From contig NZ_CP110008.1 of assembly GCF_025947285.1 (NCBI RefSeq), forward strand, positions 1,937,001 through 2,001,000: DNA of 64,000 bases, in the 5' to 3' direction. How positions within the stretch are numbered: the stretch's first letter is position 1; every line of letters starts with the position of its first letter. Both the position numbers and the translations under genes were made by a program. Shown piece after piece: positions 15,663-24,889 of the stretch. Source of the DNA: Flavobacterium sp. N2820 (lineage in GTDB: Bacteria > Bacteroidota > Bacteroidia > Flavobacteriales > Flavobacteriaceae). The notes beneath the pieces were generated by a model that saw only the letters and a program-made list of their open reading frames with translations, had not been told where the DNA came from and made no database searches.

Positions 15663-18137
15663 TTAATTTATTGTATCAAACAACGATTTCACTTTTATAT
15701 TTTGAACTGGCTTTGACAATTTGATAACTCGTTTTTCATTTGGTAATAAATCAAAATAATTGTCATCAAAAAACACTTCATTTTCAGAAGACAAAAAAAC
15801 ATCCTTAGCTAAAACATCAGAAAAAATTTCAATGGTTACTTCATCAATAGTTTTGATTTGAATATTTGGCTTTGATAATTTTAAATCTTTAGGTTTTTCA
15901 AAAAAGAAAATACTTTCAAAATGATTATCATCTGAAATAAATTCTAATTTTAAATATGAATTTTGTTTATCTATTTTATCTAAAGGAATAAATGGATAAG
16001 TTATTGCAATGTTTATTGATTTGGAATCAGCTTTACAATACGTTACATCATTCCATAAAAGTTGACCCTTAAAATTTCTAACTTCCGCTTTTAATTCTCC
16101 TGCATAATTTTGTAAACCATCATTAATAACAAAATATTTATTACTTTTATTAACAGTCATTTCAAAAGATAAAAGTATGTTTTCAAAACTTCGCTTCGCC
16201 TGATAATGAAACGCTTTCCAATTTCCATAATAATCTAACGAACTCCAAGACGTTACAGGCCAACAATCATTGAATTGCCAATATAGTGTTCCCATGCAAT
16301 AGGGTTTGGCTCTTCGGTGGGCTTCAATGGCGATTTTCATTCCACGAGCTTGCAACAGTTGCGAAACATAAAGATAATTTTCAAAATCTTTTGGCACCAC
16401 ATAATCGCGCTCCATATATTCGTTTATAGTTTCATAACCTGTTGGGTGTTTTTGATGATTTTTGAAAGCTTCGGAAGTAAAATTTAAATCTTCTTTTCGC
16501 ATTACTTTTCGCAACGTTTCCAAATTGGGCATACCTTGAAAACCATATTCGCTCATAAAACGCCCTACTTTTTTCTCATAAATTTCAAATGGTTCTTTTC
16601 CCCACCAAACGCCCCAATAGTGCGAATCGCCTTGCAACAAACTTTCTTTTCTTCCCCAACCAATGGATGGTGATGAAGACCAATAAATATTTTTTTCTTT
16701 CGGAAGTAAACTATCTAAAGTCTGCGGAATCATTTCATGAAATACTTTTTTGTAATCGTTCCAAATTTGAGTCGAATCGGCTTTTGAATAGTTAAATTGT
16801 TTTTGCCAACCCCAATTGTGCCAACCTTCGTCGTTTTCATTATTGCCACACCAAATGGCAATACTTGGATGATTTTGTAACCGATTCACGTTATCAATTA
16901 CTTCCTGTTTTACGTTTTGCACAAATTTTTCATCGCCTGGATACATCGAACAAGCAAACATAAAATCTTGCCACACTAAAATTCCGTTGGCATCACAAGC
17001 TTCATAAAACGCATCATCAAAATAAACGCCGCCACCCCAAACACGAAGCATGTTCATGTTCGCTTTTTTGGCATTTTTAACTAAAGAAAAATATGTGGAA
17101 TCAGAAACGCGTGGTAAAAAACTATCTGGCGGAACCACATTAGCACCTTTCATGAAAACCGATTTCCCGTTTAATTTGAAATAAAAACTTTTACCATGTT
17201 GGTCATTTTCCTGAATTAATTCGATAGTTCGTAAACCAATATTTATTTTTTTTGCATCCAAAAATTGCTTTTTCTGTTGGACTTCGATAGTAAAAGGATA
17301 TAAATTTGCTTCACCTAAACCATTACACCACCACAATTTTGGATTCGCAATTTCATAGAACATTATGATTTTGTTCTTTCCTTTTTTAAGATTGAAGGTT
17401 TCCGATTTATCATTGATTTTTAGCTGAATCGTTTTTGCTTTGGAAACGTAAATTTCGGTTGTGAATTCTAAAATCGCTTTTTTGTCATTCAATTCAACTT
17501 GACTGAATTTTATGTTTTCGATTTTAGCCGAATTCCAAAATTTCAATTGGACTTTTTTCCAAATTCCTGCCGTTACAAATCGTGGTCCCCAATCCCAACC
17601 GAATTGATATTGCGCTTTTCGTACAAAAACACGTTCTTTTTCGGGTAACGTATAAGATAATTTTGCTGCTGCTTCTTTCCCTTTTTGAACTGTCGAATGA
17701 AAAACAACTTTTAAATGATTGGATCCAATTTTTAAATTTGATTTGGCTGAAATGGTCCATTTTCGGAACATATTATTGGCTTCTAAAACTACTTTTCCGT
17801 TCAACAAAACGGTTGCATACGTGTCCAAACCCTCAAATTCCAAATCGATATTTTGATTTTTTAGTTCCGATTCTGATAGTGTAAAATGTGTTTCGTATTC
17901 CCAATTCTCATTTTCAATCCATTGCAATTCTTTTTCATTAGTTCCAAAAAAAGGATCAGGAATTAATTGGTTTTGAAACAAATCGGTATGAACGGTTCCA
18001 GGTATAGATGCCTTGTGTTTTTTAGATTCATTTTGCTTATTGAAAGTCCATTTTTCATTTGACAAATTACGATAAGAAGTCTGTGCTGAAACCGAACAGC
18101 AAATTAGAATCAAAAACAAGAATATTTTTTTAAACAT
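15663..18137 (-). CDS. Beta-mannosidase, glycoside hydrolase family 2
   Basis: This exported GH2 enzyme (about 824 residues) removes terminal beta-mannose. I chose the ATG at 18137 because it gives a clean signal peptide (MFKKIFLFLILICCSVSAQ); another ATG lies three codons upstream. The N-terminal jelly roll (WTFNKQNE, IPGTVHTDLF) is followed by the TIM barrel with MLRVWGGGVYFDDAFYEACD. The acid/base Glu is in IWCGNNENDEG and the nucleophile Glu in FMSEYGFQGMP; the latter form is typical of beta-mannosidases rather than beta-galactosidases. It is the last gene of the GH20-glycosylasparaginase-cutC series, which fits cleavage of the Man-beta-GlcNAc bond of N-glycan cores. Confidence 0.93.
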   Translation of the reverse strand: MFKKIFLFLILICCSVSAQTSYRNLSNEKWTFNKQNESKKHKASIPGTVHTDLFQNQLIPDPFFGTNEKELQWIENENWEYETHFTLSESELKNQNIDLEFEGLDTYATVLLNGKVVLEANNMFRKWTISAKSNLKIGSNHLKVVFHSTVQKGKEAAAKLSYTLPEKERVFVRKAQYQFGWDWGPRFVTAGIWKKVQLKFWNSAKIENIKFSQVELNDKKAILEFTTEIYVSKAKTIQLKINDKSETFNLKKGKNKIIMFYEIANPKLWWCNGLGEANLYPFTIEVQQKKQFLDAKKINIGLRTIELIQENDQHGKSFYFKLNGKSVFMKGANVVPPDSFLPRVSDSTYFSLVKNAKKANMNMLRVWGGGVYFDDAFYEACDANGILVWQDFMFACSMYPGDEKFVQNVKQEVIDNVNRLQNHPSIAIWCGNNENDEGWHNWGWQKQFNYSKADSTQIWNDYKKVFHEMIPQTLDSLLPKEKNIYWSSSPSIGWGRKESLLQGDSHYWGVWWGKEPFEIYEKKVGRFMSEYGFQGMPNLETLRKVMRKEDLNFTSEAFKNHQKHPTGYETINEYMERDYVVPKDFENYLYVSQLLQARGMKIAIEAHRRAKPYCMGTLYWQFNDCWPVTSWSSLDYYGNWKAFHYQAKRSFENILLSFEMTVNKSNKYFVINDGLQNYAGELKAEVRNFKGQLLWNDVTYCKADSKSINIAITYPFIPLDKIDKQNSYLKLEFISDDNHFESIFFFEKPKDLKLSKPNIQIKTIDEVTIEIFSDVLAKDVFLSSENEVFFDDNYFDLLPNEKRVIKLSKPVQNIKVKSLFDTIN

Positions 18138-18187
18138 AAAAGTCATATAAATTTTGAGAGTGAAATCGTAAAATTAAAGAAGTTCAT

Positions 18188-18859
18188 TTAAGATTGAAGT
18201 TTATTCTTTAGTTGGATGATTTCTTCCGGATTAGCAATTTCACTTCCATCTGTAATTGCAGATGAATGATACCAATTGGCTTTTACCGTTTCATTTAATT
18301 CAGAAATATTAATTGAACGTAATCCACCACCAGGCATAATTTTGATGCGATTATTTGCTTGATTGACCAATTGTTTCAACACTTCTTTTCCTTCTATGAC
18401 ATTTGGAAAAGTACCAGAAGTTAGAATCGTTGAAAATCCACACGAAATAACATCTTCCAATGCTTTTTCAACATTTAAAACGGCATCAAAAGCACGATGA
18501 AACGTACAAGGAAATGGTTTTGCAAATTCTACTAAAGCTTTATTTTGTTCGATATTAATTGTTTTATCTTCATTCAAAATTCCAAAAACAAATCCGTTAA
18601 CTCCAAGTTTTTTGATGGTCTCAATTTCTGATTTCATCTGTTCAAATTCTGCTTCTGAGTAAACAAAATTTCCTCCTCTTGGGCGAATCATTACATATAA
18701 ATCGATGGTCAAATGCTCGCGAACTTGTTGGATTATTTCTATTGTTGGAGTTGTACCACCAACCGACATATCAGCACATAATTCCACTCTATCGGCTCCA
18801 GCTTTTTGAGCGATTAAAGCAGATTCAATGTTAAAACAAGCGATTTCTATTTTTTTCAT
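18188..18859 (-). CDS. cutC: CutC family TIM-barrel protein
   Basis: This 223-residue cytosolic protein has the CutC hallmark stretches AGADRVELCADMSVGGTTPT, VMIRPRGGNFVYSE, FHRAFD, TSGTF and MPGGGLR along a small TIM barrel. CutC was named for copper tolerance in E. coli, but that role has been questioned and its biochemical activity is not settled. Its start codon (ATG at 18859) shares one base with the stop of the glycosylasparaginase gene, and beta-mannosidase follows. Being inside a glycan-degrading operon suggests a part in sugar metabolism rather than copper handling; this is inference from context. Confidence 0.9.
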   Translation of the reverse strand: MKKIEIACFNIESALIAQKAGADRVELCADMSVGGTTPTIEIIQQVREHLTIDLYVMIRPRGGNFVYSEAEFEQMKSEIETIKKLGVNGFVFGILNEDKTINIEQNKALVEFAKPFPCTFHRAFDAVLNVEKALEDVISCGFSTILTSGTFPNVIEGKEVLKQLVNQANNRIKIMPGGGLRSINISELNETVKANWYHSSAITDGSEIANPEEIIQLKNKLQS

Positions 18860-19857
18860 TATTTCAAAAAGTAATTCGCATCGATTAATTTATTTCCGGT
18901 TGCATCGTGAACGGCATAATTGAAGCCACCTTGCACACAATACGAACCATATTCACCTTTTTTATTCAAAGCGATGAATCCAACTTGAATGTCTTTTAGG
19001 TTTTTTCCTCGATTTTGAGTCAGTTTTACAATTCGCATCACCGCTTCTTCACAAGCCTTTTGTGGCGATTTCCCTTGACGCATTAATTCTACTACTAAAT
19101 GACAACCCGTTATTCGGATTACTTCTTCTCCGTGGCCTGTTGCGGTTGCTGCTCCAATTTCATTATCCACATACAAACCTGCACCGATAATTGGGGAATC
19201 GCCAACTCTACCATGCATTTTAAACGCCATACCGCTTGTAGTACACGCACCCGATAAATTGCCGTGTGTATCCAAAGCAATCATTCCTATAGTGTCGTGA
19301 TTTTCGATGTTTGCTTTTGGTAAATATTCACTGGTTTTTAGCCATTCCTTCCATTCTTTTTCGGAAGCTTCAACTAACAAATTTTCTTTTTTGAATCCTT
19401 GTGCAATTGCAAACTGCAAAGCGCCTTCACCTACCAACATCACATGAGGCGTTTTTTCCATGACCATTCTTGCTACAGAAATAGGATGTTTAATGTGTTC
19501 CAAACAAGCTACCGAACCAATATTCGAAAATTCATCCATAATACAAGCGTCTAATGTTACGTGACCATCTCTATCTGGACGACCGCCGTAACCCACACTT
19601 CTTTCATTTACATCGCCTTCTGGAATTTTCACACCAGCTTCTACAGCATCCAAAGCGCGACCTTTATTTTTTAGAATTTCCCAAGCGGCTTCATTGGCTT
19701 GCAAACCGAAATTCCATGTAGAAAGCACAATTGGTTTATTTACTTTTCCTAAATTAATATCCATTTCAGTTTCATCAGATTTTCCATTGAAAGCCTGAAA
19801 TGCTACGCCAGCTGTTGCTAATGCGGTTGTTTTTAAAAAATTTCTTCTGTTTGTCAT
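18859..19857 (-). CDS. Glycosylasparaginase (N4-(beta-N-acetylglucosaminyl)-L-asparaginase), Tat signal
   Basis: This Ntn-hydrolase (about 332 residues) splits the GlcNAc-Asn link of N-glycoproteins. I place the start at 19857 (MTNRRNFLKTTALATAG), which gives a twin-arginine signal peptide and a TAATG overlap with the GH20 gene; an ATG 11 codons upstream gives no better start. The autoproteolysis site is the Thr in ENHDTIGMIALD, with GACTTSGMAFKMHGRVGD (substrate pocket, Arg) and GAATATGHGEE after it. These match glycosylasparaginases more than plain isoaspartyl peptidases. Tat export implies folding in the cytoplasm before export. Confidence 0.9.
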   Translation of the reverse strand: MTNRRNFLKTTALATAGVAFQAFNGKSDETEMDINLGKVNKPIVLSTWNFGLQANEAAWEILKNKGRALDAVEAGVKIPEGDVNERSVGYGGRPDRDGHVTLDACIMDEFSNIGSVACLEHIKHPISVARMVMEKTPHVMLVGEGALQFAIAQGFKKENLLVEASEKEWKEWLKTSEYLPKANIENHDTIGMIALDTHGNLSGACTTSGMAFKMHGRVGDSPIIGAGLYVDNEIGAATATGHGEEVIRITGCHLVVELMRQGKSPQKACEEAVMRIVKLTQNRGKNLKDIQVGFIALNKKGEYGSYCVQGGFNYAVHDATGNKLIDANYFLK

Positions 19858-22118
19858 TATTCTACACTTATTTCGTCTACAAATAACCAACTGTTAGAAC
19901 CTGCACCTGGTTTTCCATCTGCTATGATTCCGTTGTTTTCTGCAATAATTTTTATAAATTGAACATTTTGTTTGTCAAATTCAACTACGATTTTTCCTTT
20001 ATTTTCATAAATTTCTTTAGAAGTAACTATTGTAATTGGAATGTAATTTTTACCCTCTTTTGAAACTAAAATTTCGATGCTTTTTGGAAAATAAATCCAA
20101 CTTCCTTCTGATGAAAGTGTGTTGATACTGATTTTTGAAATCGTTTCTGATTTCCCTAAATCGATTGTGGCATTCATATTTTTTCCCCAGAAGCCTAACC
20201 AATCTCTCCCAAATTTTGAAGTATTTCCTTTCATTCCATCTACCAAAGTAAAAGAACCACCAATTCCGTAATTTTCATGCGGTTGATGCACCAATTCTAT
20301 CTTTTTGCCTGTTGATTTTGTGATGAAAAACGGTTGTTCGATAGTGGCGCTTTTGGCTTTTCCATTTTCGAAATATGCTGCCTTAATGGTTTTATTTTTT
20401 GTAACTAGAATTGGTGCTTCGTAAGAAATAGAATTTACATTCGGTTCCGAGCCATCAGTTGTATATTTGATTCCGTTTGGATTGACAGATTTTAATTCGA
20501 ATGCTATTCCGTTTTCAGCTGGATTTACTTTTGAAGTTACTTCAAAAATGGCTTTGCTGTAATTGATTTCTTTTTTCTCATACATTTCAAAATGTTGAAT
20601 CAATCTTTTTTCAAATTCTTTGTAATTATTTGGATCAGAAGTTCCCCATAGCACTTCAGAAAGTGCTGCTATTCTTGGAAAAACCATATATTCAACGTGT
20701 TCTGGCGTATTGATATATTCTGTCCAAAGATTGGCTTGAGCACCAAGAATATATTTCGATTCTTCTGCTGAAAGTTCTTTTGGAATTGGATTGAATGAAT
20801 ACACTTTTTCCACATTTGTATAACCTCCAAAAGCAATCGGTTCGTTTTTGGGCTCACCTTGATAATGATCAAAATAACAATGTGAACCTGGTGACATCAC
20901 TACGAAATGTTTTTGCTTTGCTGCTGCAATTCCGCCTTCGGTGCCGCGCCAACTCATTACGGCTGCGTTTGGTGCTAATCCGCCTTCTAAAATTTCATCC
21001 CAACCGATTATTTTTCGACCTTTACTGTTGACAAATTTTTCGATTCTTTGGATGAAATAACTTTGCAATTCGTGTTCGTCTTTTAGATGTTCCTCTTTGA
21101 TTCTTTTTTGACAATGCGGACAACTTTTCCAACGGACTTTTGGAGATTCATCACCACCAATGTGAATATATTCGGAAGGGAATAAATCAATTACTTCTGT
21201 TAAAACATTTTCTAAAAACGTAAAAGTTTCATCTTTAGGGCAAAAAACATCTTCTAAAACACCCCAAGTTTTTCCCACTTCAAAAGGTCCGCCAGTGCAA
21301 GAAAATTCAGGATAAGAAGCTAAGGCTGCTAAAGCATGACCAGGCATTTCGATTTCAGGAACAATGGTGATGTGGCGTTCTTTGGCGTAAGCTACAATCT
21401 CTTTGATTTCTTCTTGCGTATAAAATCCGCCATAACGAATATCATCGAAAGTTTGGTCGGTGTAATGTCCAATCATAGAACCGTTTCGCCAGGCACCAAC
21501 ATCGGTTAATTTTGGATATTTTTTAATTTCGATGCGCCAACCTTGATCATCGGTTAAATGCCAATGAAAGGTATTCATTTTATATAACGCTAAATAATCA
21601 ATATATTTTTTGATAAAATCTTTTGGAAAGAAATGACGAGAAACATCTAAATGCATACCGCGCCATTGGAATTTGGGTTCATCAGTTATATTCGAACAAG
21701 GTATTTTTATTTCGAATGATTTCTCTAATGGAAGTAATTGAATTAATGTTTGAATACCGTAGAAAATTCCTTGATTTTCAGTTGCTTTTATAACTATTTC
21801 ATTGTTTGAAATTGATAAATTATACCATTCTTTGAAAGTCTTTTTTTCTTCGATAATTTTAGTTACAAAAATAATTTTAGACTTTGCTTTAGACGAAGTT
21901 GTAATTTCTAAATTTAATCCTAATTGTTGCTTTATGATTTGTTGCAAATATTCAGCTTCGAAAGAATTTTTATCGGCTTGAATCACCGTTTTCGAGTTCA
22001 AAACAAAAGAACCGGAATAATGTTCAATGTTTTGTGGCTTCGGAATTAAGTTAAGAGTTTGTTGTGCAATGCAAATTACAGAAAAGAGCAACAACAAAGT
22101 CAGTATTTTATATTTCAT
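19857..22118 (-). CDS. Beta-N-acetylhexosaminidase, glycoside hydrolase family 20
   Basis: This exported enzyme of about 753 residues removes terminal beta-GlcNAc/GalNAc. The ATG at 22118 is preferred because it starts a normal signal peptide (MKYKILTLLLLFSVICIAQQ); a frame extension of 21 codons runs back into the upstream terminator. The N-terminal GH20b domain (LIPKPQNIEHYSGSF) precedes the catalytic barrel with FHWHLTDDQGWRIEIKKYP and the catalytic pair in HIGGDESPK. After about residue 520 come a chitobiase-type beta domain (IKYTTDGSEPN) and a discoidin-like C-terminal domain (LGKSETISKISI). It is the first gene of the four-gene glycan operon. Confidence 0.94.
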   Translation of the reverse strand: MKYKILTLLLLFSVICIAQQTLNLIPKPQNIEHYSGSFVLNSKTVIQADKNSFEAEYLQQIIKQQLGLNLEITTSSKAKSKIIFVTKIIEEKKTFKEWYNLSISNNEIVIKATENQGIFYGIQTLIQLLPLEKSFEIKIPCSNITDEPKFQWRGMHLDVSRHFFPKDFIKKYIDYLALYKMNTFHWHLTDDQGWRIEIKKYPKLTDVGAWRNGSMIGHYTDQTFDDIRYGGFYTQEEIKEIVAYAKERHITIVPEIEMPGHALAALASYPEFSCTGGPFEVGKTWGVLEDVFCPKDETFTFLENVLTEVIDLFPSEYIHIGGDESPKVRWKSCPHCQKRIKEEHLKDEHELQSYFIQRIEKFVNSKGRKIIGWDEILEGGLAPNAAVMSWRGTEGGIAAAKQKHFVVMSPGSHCYFDHYQGEPKNEPIAFGGYTNVEKVYSFNPIPKELSAEESKYILGAQANLWTEYINTPEHVEYMVFPRIAALSEVLWGTSDPNNYKEFEKRLIQHFEMYEKKEINYSKAIFEVTSKVNPAENGIAFELKSVNPNGIKYTTDGSEPNVNSISYEAPILVTKNKTIKAAYFENGKAKSATIEQPFFITKSTGKKIELVHQPHENYGIGGSFTLVDGMKGNTSKFGRDWLGFWGKNMNATIDLGKSETISKISINTLSSEGSWIYFPKSIEILVSKEGKNYIPITIVTSKEIYENKGKIVVEFDKQNVQFIKIIAENNGIIADGKPGAGSNSWLFVDEISVE

Positions 22119-22152
22119 TGGAGTTGTGTTTGTTTCGCTAAAATTAAATAAA

Positions 22153-22178
22153 AAAACCGCACATTGCTGTGCGGTTTT
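22153..22178 (-). terminator. Terminator of hppA
   Basis: AAAACCGCACA-gcaa-TGTGCGGTTTT (minus-strand reading) is an 11-bp perfect stem, about 20 nt after the hppA stop codon, with a T-rich tail. Confidence 0.9.
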
Positions 22179-22199
22179 CATTATTTGTATAGAAAAAGA

Positions 22200-24779
22200 T
22201 TATTTTCCTAGTTCAGTAATTTTTGCATCCACTTCTAAATCGTCTCCTTCAAAAACTTTTTCTTCGGTAGTTTCTTTACCATCAACCATTGTAGTTAAAA
22301 TAACCGTTGCTTTTACTTTTCCGTTAGCATCTTTTACTTTAGTAACTTTAATGTCTTTGATTTCAGCTTTGTCATGATTGCAATTTGGTCCGTGAACATG
22401 AACTGCATCTCCGATGTATTTTCCGTTTTCATCGTATTGAGCCATGCATTTTTCTTTACATGCATCTGAACATCCGTTTGCTTCACACATTTTTGCACAT
22501 TCATCTTTTGTCATTGTAGCACATTTAGATAAATCGCATTTTCCTTCCGTACAAACCATTTCTTTTTTGTCTCCAGAACAACAAGCCCCTTTTTCAGTTG
22601 TAGCACCGTGTCCTCCTAAAATTGGAGCGATTACTAAACCAATCAAACATGTTAATTTGATTAAGATGTTCATTGATGGTCCTGAAGTATCTTTAAATGG
22701 ATCCCCAACAGTATCTCCAGTTACAGCTGCTTTGTGTGCATCAGAACCTTTGTATGTCATTTCTCCATTAATCATAACTCCAGCTTCGAAAGATTTTTTA
22801 GCGTTATCCCAAGCACCACCAGCATTGTTTTGGAACACAGCCCAAAGCACACCAGAAACCGTAACTCCAGCCATATAACCACCTAACATTTCAGCAATTA
22901 ATTGGTTGTTATCTGCATAAACTAATTTACCTAATAAAACAATTGCAATTGGGAAACCAATCGTTAAAATTCCTGGCAACATCATTTCGCGCAAAGCGGC
23001 TTTTGTAGAAATTTCAACACATTTTCCGTATTCTGGTTTACCCGTTCCTTCCATAATTCCAGGAATTTCTTTGAACTGACGACGCACTTCGTATACCATA
23101 TCCATTGCTGCTTTTCCTACAGAGTTCATTGCTAAAGCAGAGAAAACTACAGGAATCATACCTCCAACAAATAACATTGCTAATACTGGAGCTTTGAAGA
23201 TATTAATACCATCAATTCCTGTAAAAGTTACATACGCAGCAAATAAAGCTAATGAAGTCAATGCAGCAGAAGCGATTGCGAATCCTTTTCCTGTAGCTGC
23301 AGTTGTGTTACCAACTGAATCCAAAATATCTGTACGAGTACGCACTTCTTTTGGCAATTCACTCATTTCAGCGATTCCTCCAGCGTTATCTGAAATTGGT
23401 CCGAAAGCATCAATTGCTAATTGCATAGCAGTTGTAGCCATCATTGCAGAAGCTGCTAAAGCTACACCATAAAATCCTGCAAAAGCATAAGAAGCCCAAA
23501 TTGCTGCGGCAAATAATAATACCGTTGGGAAAGTAGAAATCATACCCGTTGCCAAACCTGCAATTACGTTAGTTCCTGCTCCAGTAGAAGACTTCTGTAC
23601 AATTGCCATAACTGGTTTTGTACCTAATCCTGTATAATATTCCGTCACAGATGAAATAACGGCACCCACTACTAATCCTACAATTGTTGCATAGAAAACA
23701 CGCATTGAAGAAATTTCTTTAGCGCCTTCACCATAAAATTCCATTGTCATAACTTCTGGCAACATAAATTGTACTAAGAAAAAACAAGAAATTGCTGTTA
23801 AAACAATAGAAACCCAGTTTCCTTTGTTTAAAGCGGCCTGTACTTGTGCTTCTTTGGCATCGTCACTTGAAATTTTAACTAACATTGTTCCAATAATAGA
23901 GAATAAAATTCCGAAACCAGCGATGGCCATTGGTAATAAAATTGGTCCAATTCCGCCAAAAGCATCATCGATTTTACCACCCATATCTTTAATTACATAA
24001 TTTCCTAAAACCATTGCCGCTAAAACAGTTGCTACATATGAACCGAATAAATCAGCACCCATACCAGCAACATCACCAACGTTATCACCAACGTTATCGG
24101 CAATTGTAGCAGGATTTCGTGGATCGTCTTCTGGAATTCCAGCTTCAACTTTTCCTACTAAATCAGCACCAACGTCAGCAGCTTTAGTATAAATACCTCC
24201 ACCTACACGAGCAAATAAAGCGATAGATTCAGCACCTAACGAAAAACCAGCCAATGTTTCTAAAACAATTGTCATTTGTTCAGTTGATGTCCATACACCA
24301 CCCATAAAATAATGGAAGAAGAAAATAAAGAAAGCGGTTAAACCAAGAACTGCTAAACCAGCAACACCTAATCCCATTACTGTTCCACCACCAAAAGATA
24401 CTTTTAATGCTTGTGGTAAACTTGTTCGCGCAGCTTGAGCAGTTCTAACATTTGTTTTGGTTGCGATTTTCATTCCCATGTTTCCAGCTAGAGCTGAAAA
24501 AATAGCCCCAAAAATAAATGCAACTACAATTAAAATACTTGTTGTTTCGACAAATTGAGAAATTACTGCTAAAACAATACTTGCTCCAATAACGAAAAAC
24601 GTTAATAATTTATATTCTGCTTTTAAGAAAGCTAATGCACCTTCGTAGATATAATCTGAAATTTCTTTCATTTTACCGTCTCCGGCGTCTTGTTTTAATA
24701 CCCATGCTCTTTTGGCCCACATAAATAATAAGCCAATAACTGCCATAACTATTGGCACATAAATCATCATTGATTCCAT
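22200..24779 (-). CDS. hppA: Membrane-bound ion-translocating pyrophosphatase with Cys-rich C-terminal extension
   Basis: This 859-residue protein hydrolyses pyrophosphate to pump Na+ or H+ across the inner membrane. Multiple membrane segments and the catalytic DDPRNPATIADNVGDNVGD motif are present. GNTTAATGKG has Ala and Gly where K+-independent enzymes have Lys and Thr, so K+ dependence is predicted; Na+ versus H+ cannot be settled. The usual family sequence ends near residue 722 (LVIAPILGG). A further tail of about 137 residues carries 11 Cys (GACCSGDKK, EGKCDLSKC, CAKMCEANGCSDACKEKC), then HVHGPNCNH and a Lys-rich beta segment. Both ends of this family face the periplasm, so the tail may bind metal there. 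A TATTTTTG promoter box lies at 24832-24825. Confidence 0.95.
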   Translation of the reverse strand: MESMMIYVPIVMAVIGLLFMWAKRAWVLKQDAGDGKMKEISDYIYEGALAFLKAEYKLLTFFVIGASIVLAVISQFVETTSILIVVAFIFGAIFSALAGNMGMKIATKTNVRTAQAARTSLPQALKVSFGGGTVMGLGVAGLAVLGLTAFFIFFFHYFMGGVWTSTEQMTIVLETLAGFSLGAESIALFARVGGGIYTKAADVGADLVGKVEAGIPEDDPRNPATIADNVGDNVGDVAGMGADLFGSYVATVLAAMVLGNYVIKDMGGKIDDAFGGIGPILLPMAIAGFGILFSIIGTMLVKISSDDAKEAQVQAALNKGNWVSIVLTAISCFFLVQFMLPEVMTMEFYGEGAKEISSMRVFYATIVGLVVGAVISSVTEYYTGLGTKPVMAIVQKSSTGAGTNVIAGLATGMISTFPTVLLFAAAIWASYAFAGFYGVALAASAMMATTAMQLAIDAFGPISDNAGGIAEMSELPKEVRTRTDILDSVGNTTAATGKGFAIASAALTSLALFAAYVTFTGIDGINIFKAPVLAMLFVGGMIPVVFSALAMNSVGKAAMDMVYEVRRQFKEIPGIMEGTGKPEYGKCVEISTKAALREMMLPGILTIGFPIAIVLLGKLVYADNNQLIAEMLGGYMAGVTVSGVLWAVFQNNAGGAWDNAKKSFEAGVMINGEMTYKGSDAHKAAVTGDTVGDPFKDTSGPSMNILIKLTCLIGLVIAPILGGHGATTEKGACCSGDKKEMVCTEGKCDLSKCATMTKDECAKMCEANGCSDACKEKCMAQYDENGKYIGDAVHVHGPNCNHDKAEIKDIKVTKVKDANGKVKATVILTTMVDGKETTEEKVFEGDDLEVDAKITELGK

Positions 24780-24824
24780 AAAAAGTTTATTTGGTTTTGT
24801 TTGTTAAATTTATTCTAATTTTAA

Positions 24825-24832
24825 CAAAAATA
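24825..24832 (-). promoter_or_regulatory. Promoter -7 element for hppA
   Basis: TATTTTTG fits TAnnTTTG and lies 46 nt upstream of the hppA ATG, immediately after the terminator that separates hppA from ppa, so hppA probably has its own transcript. No clear -33 box. Confidence 0.45.
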
Positions 24833-24835
24833 AAC

Positions 24836-24872
24836 AAAAAAGGCAATATTCATAAAAAATATTGCCTTTTTT
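24836..24872 (-). terminator. Terminator of ppa
   Basis: GGCAATATT and AATATTGCC form a perfect 9-bp stem with a 7-nt loop, flanked by A and T runs; on the minus strand it ends in TTTTTT just after the ppa stop. Confidence 0.9.
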
Positions 24873-24889
24873 AATTGATAATCAGAAAT

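Noticed and set aside
19857-22181. Upstream start codon for the GH20 gene at 22181
   Set aside because: The extra 21 codons run through the hppA terminator and spoil the signal peptide; the ATG at 22118 is better.
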